A DNA stretch of 64,000 nt from Atopsyche davidsoni (lineage: Eukaryota; Arthropoda; Insecta; Trichoptera; Hydrobiosidae). The stretch lies in NCBI GenBank assembly GCA_022113835.1, contig JAILWY010000007.1:10269001-10333000 (forward strand). The letters are read 5' to 3'. Positions 58,138 through 64,000 of the stretch are shown here, piece by piece; positions within the stretch are counted from its first letter, which is position 1, and every line of letters begins with the position of its first letter. Position numbers and translations under genes: made by a program. The notes beneath the pieces were generated by a model. That model ran no database searches, was not told the DNA's origin, and saw nothing but the letters and a program-made list of their open reading frames with translations.

Positions 58138-58659
58138 CAGGTGTCCAATGAGAGTATCGGGTATTTGTTAGTTCAGTTCAAGTTTATAAGAATACAAAAT
58201 GGATTTTTTTTTCGAAAAGATGATGTTATCCAAATGGTGACCGTTACGCTGCTGGAACCTTCTAGCCTGGAACGAAGATTGCTGATAATACGCTGACACA
58301 TAGCCCTCGATATTGCTGCCATTTCTGACCTGATGTTTTGTTTCAATTCCGTTCGTCGGATTATTCTCATAAACCCTACTTTTAAGGTATCCCCATATGA
58401 AATAGTCAAGAGGGCTAAGGCCGGTGCTTCTGGGAGGCCAGTTGATGTTACATCTACGTGAAATGACCTTATTAGGGAATAATTCGTTAACAGCTTCAAT
58501 CGATTGATTGGATGTATGGCAAGTGGCCCCGTCTTGTAGGAACCGCATTCTTGAGTTGAAACCATGAAACTCTTGCAACTCTAGGCCCAAAAATGTTCGC
58601 AGCATATCGCAATAACGGTCACTATTCACATTCACCCGATACTCTTTTTGGACACCCTG
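58138..58659 (-). mobile_element. Tc1/mariner-like deletion derivative, copy C
   Basis: TA-flanked (58136-58137, 58660-58661). The right end on the minus strand, CAGGGTGTCCAAAAAGAGTA, is intact; the left end has lost bases (CAGGTGTCCAATGAGAGTAT). Its length (522 bp) and internal deletion point are the same as in copy A. Confidence 0.9.
58168..58640 (-). pseudogene. Transposase C-terminal relic, copy C
   Basis: Of the three copies this best preserves the region around the second catalytic Asp (RFLQDGATCHTSNQSIEA). The third catalytic region reads STGLSPLDYF instead of SPDLSPLDYF, so the acidic residue is lost, and a frameshift follows ENN. The DNA-binding half is absent as in copies A and B. 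Confidence 0.85.
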
Positions 58660-58740
58660 TACATTCTCAACGAAGCAAAGCAACTAGTCTTATCAATGCC
58701 AGAATACCGTCAAAATTATTTTTAATACCTGATGGAATTT

Positions 58741-59135
58741 TCAATCTTTTTCATCAAGTGTCTCTCCTCATAGAAGGTTGGCGAACATCTCACTGAGCAT
58801 AAATTCATGCTGACCCAGTGTTCGTGGTTTTTTAAGGGGAAAATAGTGTAGTGTAGGTCCCCGGGTCCTTCTACACCGCAGTTTTATATTGGAAGAAAAA
58901 GTATGCGTATTCCTTCTGCCCAATAGCATTATTATGTAATCATTTCCTTACAAAGCTCTGGCGTTTAGATCTGATACTCCTTCTGCAGCAAACTAGCACC
59001 CCACCTCGACAAGGTAGATCCTGAGCACATCTCTCCACAATCATTTCAAGTCCACTACTCCATTACCGATCCTGTACACACGCTCAGAATGGGAAGAGTG
59101 GGAAGATTTTCAATAATTTAATAAAATATACTTGT
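58741..59135 (+). repeat. Dispersed repeat X, fullest copy
   Basis: TCATCAAGTGTCTCTCCTCA, GAAGGTTGGCGAACATCTCA, CCAGTGTTCGTGGTTTTTTA, GGTCCTTCTACACCGCAGTT, TTATATTGGAAGAAAAAGTA, ACAAAGCTCTGGCGTTTAGA, CTGCAGCAAACTAG and TCCAAGTCCACTACTCC-like segments appear in order. About 395 bp. No reverse transcriptase motif or terminal repeat is visible. Confidence 0.8.
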
Positions 59136-60256
59136 ATCAGTACTTGAGGTGGAAAACATCCCTACGTAGAATGACTCAAAAGCCTTTTCAGTCCATCCCA
59201 GCTATTTCCGTAAAACAATTCTAGGTGCCGTGTTAGTTAAACAATAATTTGAAAGTTAAATATCATTAGATTTAAAAGCCATCAACAATATTTTGCCCTG
59301 ATATGAATATTGATATTTAAAAAAAAAAAAAAAAACAGTACTGTCTATCAATTTTTCACGTTGAAAACGTGACTAAAATTTTTTTTTTTATAAATTAACA
59401 CATATCGTACACGAGGCGCTTCATAATATTAACTTAAGTATTTTTTTTATAATGATTGAAATGTAATTTTACGGATATATCCGTAAAAGCTATAGCTTTT
59501 GGCTCCGACTATCTCTCACTGTGACCGCGACGCTAACAAATCGACGAATTATATATGTGCCCTTATTAATGACGGGATTATTCAAGTAGTTAAAAAAAAC
59601 CCCTGCCTTAATCGAGTGGGATGCAGGTGTTTTCAGAAGTAAAATGTGTATCAATTAAATTAATTTTTTTCAAGTATATTCACGACATCTCCAAATCACA
59701 TCAACTCTTTCAGTTGATGTGATTTGGCGTTTGATAAAAACTAAGTTTATATATCTCACGTTCGTAGATTAAATATATCAAATGATTGTATCCTACTGTG
59801 TCCAAAATAAAATTTGTCTCCCAGCCGTATTTAATATCTGAAATTTATAGATACTTACCACAAAGTTTCGAATGTGTTAACATTCTTCTAATAGTGTGCA
59901 TGCTGTTCTGATGTTATTTTTCATATATGTTATACAATATCTTAATACCAGCTGTCAATTTTTAATATGAACAATTTATTGGCACTTAAAAAAAAGAAGA
60001 CTCACAGTATTTATAAAAAGTAACAGATAATTTTTAAACATGCTGTAGTGATTATTTATTTTCAACGAAATTCAATAAACTATTTTTTTATCCGATTCAA
60101 ATTGATATTAATAATGATTGTTATGAAATAAAAATATATATTTCCTACTACTTCATTGATTTTACAATATTTACGTATATAAATGCATTGCAAGTTTTTT
60201 AACAAATAGATGGTTTTATAATATTTTATATTTTGGATATAATAACTTTATTACTT
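59136..60256. other. AT-rich noncoding stretch
   Basis: No gene. Contains the perfect hairpin described separately and a 16-bp palindrome AAAAGCTATAGCTTTT at about 59486. Confidence 0.4.
59691..59727. repeat. Perfect 16-bp hairpin
   Basis: CCAAATCACATCAACT and AGTTGATGTGATTTGG flank CTTTC. There is no mismatch in 16 pairs. No other element boundary is close by. Confidence 0.95.
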
Positions 60257-60517
60257 GATAATGATTAAGTACATTTTATATTTTATACACAATATTTAAT
60301 TGGCATAATAAGTACGTTGTTTCATTTATAGGATATGATTGTTAAAAATTCTTGCTTAGTACTAGTGATTCGTTGGCATAATTGGTAATGCACCGGCCAT
60401 GTAAGCTTGTAAGCAATTTTCAATATTTGAAAAAATGTACTTAATCATTATCAATCAATCAAACCTGTAGAGGCAAAATCGTACTTCCTGTAAGACGATC
60501 TTCACAAAAATCAATAA
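60257..60517 (+). mobile_element. tRNA-derived foldback, plus-strand copy with tail
   Basis: GATAATGATTAAGTACATTT (60257-60276) and AAATGTACTTAATCATTATC (60433-60452) are perfect 20-bp inverted repeats. Between them lie GGCATAATAAGTACGTTGTT, TTGTTAAAAATTCTTG and the A-box half of the tRNA-like body (GGCATAATTGGTAATGC, about 60374); the B-box half is deleted. The tail to 60517 matches 7.3 and 28.4 kb. Confidence 0.8.
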
Positions 60518-60570
60518 TATAACCTTATTACTTTTAATTAGAGAGCAGTGGGTAAAGCGCACTTCACTAG

Positions 60571-60639
60571 AGTGTGTTCTACGTTATTGGGTGATGTAGT
60601 ACTGATACCATCTTCAGGTTATTAAAACATCAGAACACT
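60571..60639 (-). repeat. Foldback repeat with hairpin core
   Basis: Arms AGTGTGTTCTACGTT and AACATCAGAACACT are imperfect inverted matches. The core on the minus strand reads CTGAAGATGGTATCAGTACT, then ACATCACCCAATAACGT. Confidence 0.55.
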
Positions 60640-60673
60640 AAAGAAGAAACGTGGAAATCCAAGAACATAGTAA

Positions 60674-60981
60674 TCTACTATAATAATAGCCATTGTGTGT
60701 TTATTTGTATGTTTGTATGTATGTTTCATTTTTCCGTTCTGTATAGAATATCTTAAAAGATACAACGCTGATTTTTTGCACATAAGTTAAGTAAATTTTT
60801 CCGCAGCTATGTGCCGAATTTCAAGACGATAGGATAATATTTTCATTCATAAACTTTAAAATATGCTTTAGCTAAACTTTAATTATATAATTCACTTCTT
60901 CGCCGCGAGATGTCGTTCACCGCGAGAATTTAGACGCATCGTTCATCAAATTCGTCATTTTGTGACGGGCTACATTACTAG
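60674..60981 (+). mobile_element. Helitron-like non-autonomous element, ~308 bp
   Basis: It begins TCTACTATAATAATAG after an A and ends CATTACTAG before a T. Helitrons start with TC, end with CTRR (here CTAG) and insert between A and T. Just before the end is a hairpin CGTCA-TTTTG-TGACG, separated from CTAG by about 10 nt, as expected for a Helitron 3' end. No terminal inverted repeats or target duplication are seen. No Rep/helicase is encoded. Confidence 0.55.
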
Positions 60982-61900
60982 TTAATATATAATAACAAAC
61001 ACCAAATAGTTTAGGTCTTAAATATTGTTATAAAGAGCCATAAGTATTGACAGTGGATTCAAACAAAAAAAAAACACCAATAAAAGCATCACCGAATATC
61101 GATGAAAGTAGAAGCAAGCACCCTTAAGAGGTATAGAAGTAAACAGATGCATTTTTGAGCACCATAAACCTCTCCTTAAAAATATTTCTTAAAATGATTT
61201 GTGAAGACCATCAAATCGGAATAAAAAATCAACAAATTTAGTGCTTTATAAGTATCGTATCGACATTACTCACGGCACGACAAAACCCGTGGATACAGAG
61301 TGTCCAAATATTAACTTCGTCATTACACAGCGTGCCTCGAAAACATAGAAAGGCGTAAATCAAAATATTCTTCCATCTGATAAGAAGATAAGTTCTTTAA
61401 ATGTCCATTGACAACCTATAAATTACAAGCGGAGCCTTCGGGAAGATGGCGGTGACCACATTTTTAATATTTAATTTTTAAGTATAATAATATAGCTCTA
61501 TCAAATATATGATTGTCCACTACTACAAACTCCTTTAATTTATAATACTACGTTATAAATAGATGACAATTTTAATCTGCCAGCCAATTTAAAAAATAAT
61601 GTTGCTTGAAATATTTTAGATCAAAATAAATTTATATGCAAAACCCTAAAATAATACATCCCTAGCATACAATAATAATTAATTAATTTACTTATATGAA
61701 CTATTTTTTTTTATACAAAATCTTTTCTAATAAAATTTGGTTTAAACTTTTATTTTAAAAAATCTCAAACATATTTTACTTTCTGTTCGTGAACCATAAT
61801 AATTTTTGAACGTATTTTATTTTATTTGATTGGTTCGTTACGATATTAATATATCTCACACGAGAAGCCTCAAAATCACATTCAGCCTTAAAGTAAAGGC
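60982..61900. other. AT-rich noncoding stretch
   Basis: A possible lone mariner-type end (GAGTGTCCAAATATTAAC) at about 61300 without a partner. Otherwise nothing recognised. Confidence 0.35.
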
Positions 61901-62220
61901 TTTTATTACAGATTCCCGCGTTGTCGACAAGCCACTGTCACACGAGCAACGGTAAATAAAAATGAAGTAGGCACACTGAAAAAAATGTCACCCATGTATA
62001 TGTAAATAATCCAAGGCGAGAGTTGCCTCCGCGGGGCGCCCCTGGCCGAGACATCCTGAACATTTAGGCAATCCATTCACCCGTGAAACGACGAGAAAAC
62101 AACTGTTTTTTTTACCACACTGAAAGTCGAATCACTTATCGGGGCCCGGCGCTATTTGCAAGTTAACCTACCGCGTCGCTGTTGCTATGCGAGAATTCGA
62201 ATCGTCATATGCAAGAGCTG
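61901..62220. promoter_or_regulatory. Candidate regulatory island
   Basis: GC-balanced with CpG steps (TCCGCGGGGCGCCCCTGGCC at about 62028 contains a GGGGCGCCCC palindrome) and CAATCCATTCACCC. No coding evidence. Confidence 0.22.
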
Positions 62221-64000
62221 AACTCATAAACTTAGGTTTGATGATTTGCCGGCATTTTTGGCGTATACTAACGCACCGGTTGGTAAACTAATCATTTTGT
62301 AAACACATTGACTGAAAATTATAACCATTTCTTACAAACTATACAAATTGTGCATAAACCTTAGAGACGCAGCTAGTTTAAATTGGGGAGAGATTTTTAT
62401 CATCCTATTTTAAGAAAAAAATAAAGCTTGATAATATAAATGTATTCATCAGCGACGGGCGTTGAGTCCAAAATCAAGACAAGCAGTTTTGCTTACTAAA
62501 TGAAAATGATCCTAATATATTTACAAGTAAATTAAATTAAAGCGTAAGTTTTATATAAATAGTACTAATATATTTATGGACAAGCAATGCTTCGTTGCTT
62601 GTATGCACCAAACGCCTCTGGTATTTTTTATGTATGTGTGAAAACGCATCCAAATATTATTTGGATTGTCACTATTTCTGTGAAAACTCTTTCCCAATAC
62701 AGACACAGTACATGCAAAAGCCTTGCGAATTCTCAGTAAAAATAAAATATCTCCCACGAGAAAAAAAACACATTTGTTTATATGTTTAAAGATGTATATT
62801 CTTGTCATTTAAACAACGCGCGTGCCTTATGTGACAGTGTGCCAGAATGCTGTTGGAAGGTTGGTTTTCCGCTCAGCATTCGCCAATATTAACAAATTAC
62901 CCACAAGACGTCTTGCAGCGAGGAAATTCGTTTTGAAGAAACACACGGCGAATAATAAATAATTAAATAACGCGCTTCCAGCGTTTTGCCGTCGGACCGT
63001 GGCGGATCCTGCGGAGGCGGCGATGTTCGGAAATCTGTGTTTTCATTTTTATTTTTGGACACGAATGTGACATCGTTTTGTTCTGTATGGCGTCTGTTGT
63101 AAATAAATAATAAATTTACTTTTATTGAGCCGTGGTAAATCATTGTTACAAATTGTTTATTTTCGGTATAAAAAATCCATAGTTTTACGGATGTATCAAT
63201 AAAGCCAAACATAAATAAAAGACATTCTTCGCACACTGTGCACACGCAAATTATTTTTGCAAAACCAAACACAATGTTTAAATCTGAAATTCAATTTTCA
63301 AGATCTGTCTGATTAATATATGATAATTTACATTACTCAAAGATTGTCGGGGTAAACTTCCTCATTTCGCGGTATTTATATTTTTTTAATGACCCCATAA
63401 ATCTCCACCATGGTAATCGTCGTGTCCAGTCCCCGCGCGCTTTACCCTATGAAGACGTGAAGCTGCCGTCGCCGAATGGACGCTCCATGGCTGTGAACTG
63501 TTCACCCTTCACACTAAATCACATGCAACTGGTTTCTCTGCTAGGGTATATCAAGAGACTGGGGGGAACGAAAGACATTTTACATAATTAATATAAAATG
63601 GTATCAAGACATGGCCGAGTATACATTGAAGGTGTAAGCTTGCGCCATCTCGGATTATCAGCTGCCAGTATGGAGTATGATGCACGATAAGAAACTGTGC
63701 TTGTTTCACATATGCTTCAGTGAGATTCGAACCTCACTTCACTTCAAAATACAAGTTTATTCATTTAATAATAAACATCAATATAATTGAGACAAAAAAC
63801 CAATGATCGACTTCAAACAGTTAGCGTGAATAGTTCCCACTACATTGTTACAGTGAGTATGAAGTAAAATGGAAATTTCACATCCTCGCTGTGACATCAA
63901 GCATCAAAGTAAACCATCAGCTTGTTCGGCGTAATCTTTTAATCCTAAACTTAAGCCTCAGATCAGCGCTAACCGGGATGGACATAAATCTGGCTTGTAC
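62221..64000. other. Noncoding to window end
   Basis: AT-rich with balanced patches at about 62940-63060 and 63390-63560 (CACCATGGTAATCG, GTCCCCGCGCGC). A tRNA-like B box (GAGGTTCGAATCTCAC, minus strand) lies near 63726 without an A box. The ATG at 63410 is in a good context but its frame ends after 16 codons. Confidence 0.3.

Noticed and set aside
61300..61330. Another mariner element at GAGTGTCCAAATATTAAC
   Set aside because: No partner terminal repeat within 1 kb.
1..64000. CRISPR arrays or bacterial operons
   Set aside because: No regular short repeats with unique spacers and no clustered prokaryotic genes; the window is eukaryotic noncoding DNA.

Overview
This window looks like intergenic DNA from an arthropod nuclear genome, most likely an insect. 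It is very AT-rich, with poly-A/T tracts and (AT)n runs. No long open frame resembles a conserved host gene; the longest open stretches are in tandem repeats or transposon debris. The recognisable pieces are eukaryotic class II transposon remnants: hAT, Tc1/mariner-like, pogo/Tigger-like and probably Helitron. There are also tRNA-derived repeats, satellites and foldback elements. A CTAAC/TTAGG-type run, the usual insect telomere unit, sits inside one element and weakly supports an insect origin.

Layout. 0-9 kb: AT-rich DNA with a 10-bp C-rich minisatellite in a CpG-rich island (1.8-2.1 kb) and foldback repeats near 0.1, 7.4 and 8.6 kb. 9-17 kb: a 746-bp hAT MITE with an internal duplication, a 305-bp hAT MITE nested in another dispersed repeat (13.4-14.0 kb), and a ~135-bp satellite (15.7-16.6 kb). 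17-24 kb: two internally deleted Tc1/mariner elements, a second mariner-type MITE that keeps only the transposase start, and a pogo-like MITE. 24-37 kb: AT-rich DNA with a duplicated tRNA-like repeat (28.0-28.7 kb) and several foldbacks. 37-47 kb: degenerate repeats, more copies of dispersed families and several GC-balanced islands that look like candidate regulatory DNA. 47-64 kb: a disrupted pogo-like element carrying a second MITE, a decayed hAT element, a tRNA-like foldback with 51-bp arms, a third deleted mariner copy, a perfect 16-bp hairpin and a Helitron-like element.

Recurrent theme. Two sets of elements form inverted-repeat foldbacks. One has a tRNA-like core. The other has a small hairpin core, roughly CTGAAGATGG...CAGTACC...GAAACGT, that loosely resembles a hammerhead ribozyme core. 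In several copies the two arms of one copy match each other better than they match arms of other copies, which suggests within-copy homogenisation.

Between the repeats lie islands of mixed composition with dense homeodomain, forkhead, POU, Meis/Hth and CCAAT-type motifs. They could be regulatory DNA in a gene desert, but this can only be judged by comparison with other genomes.
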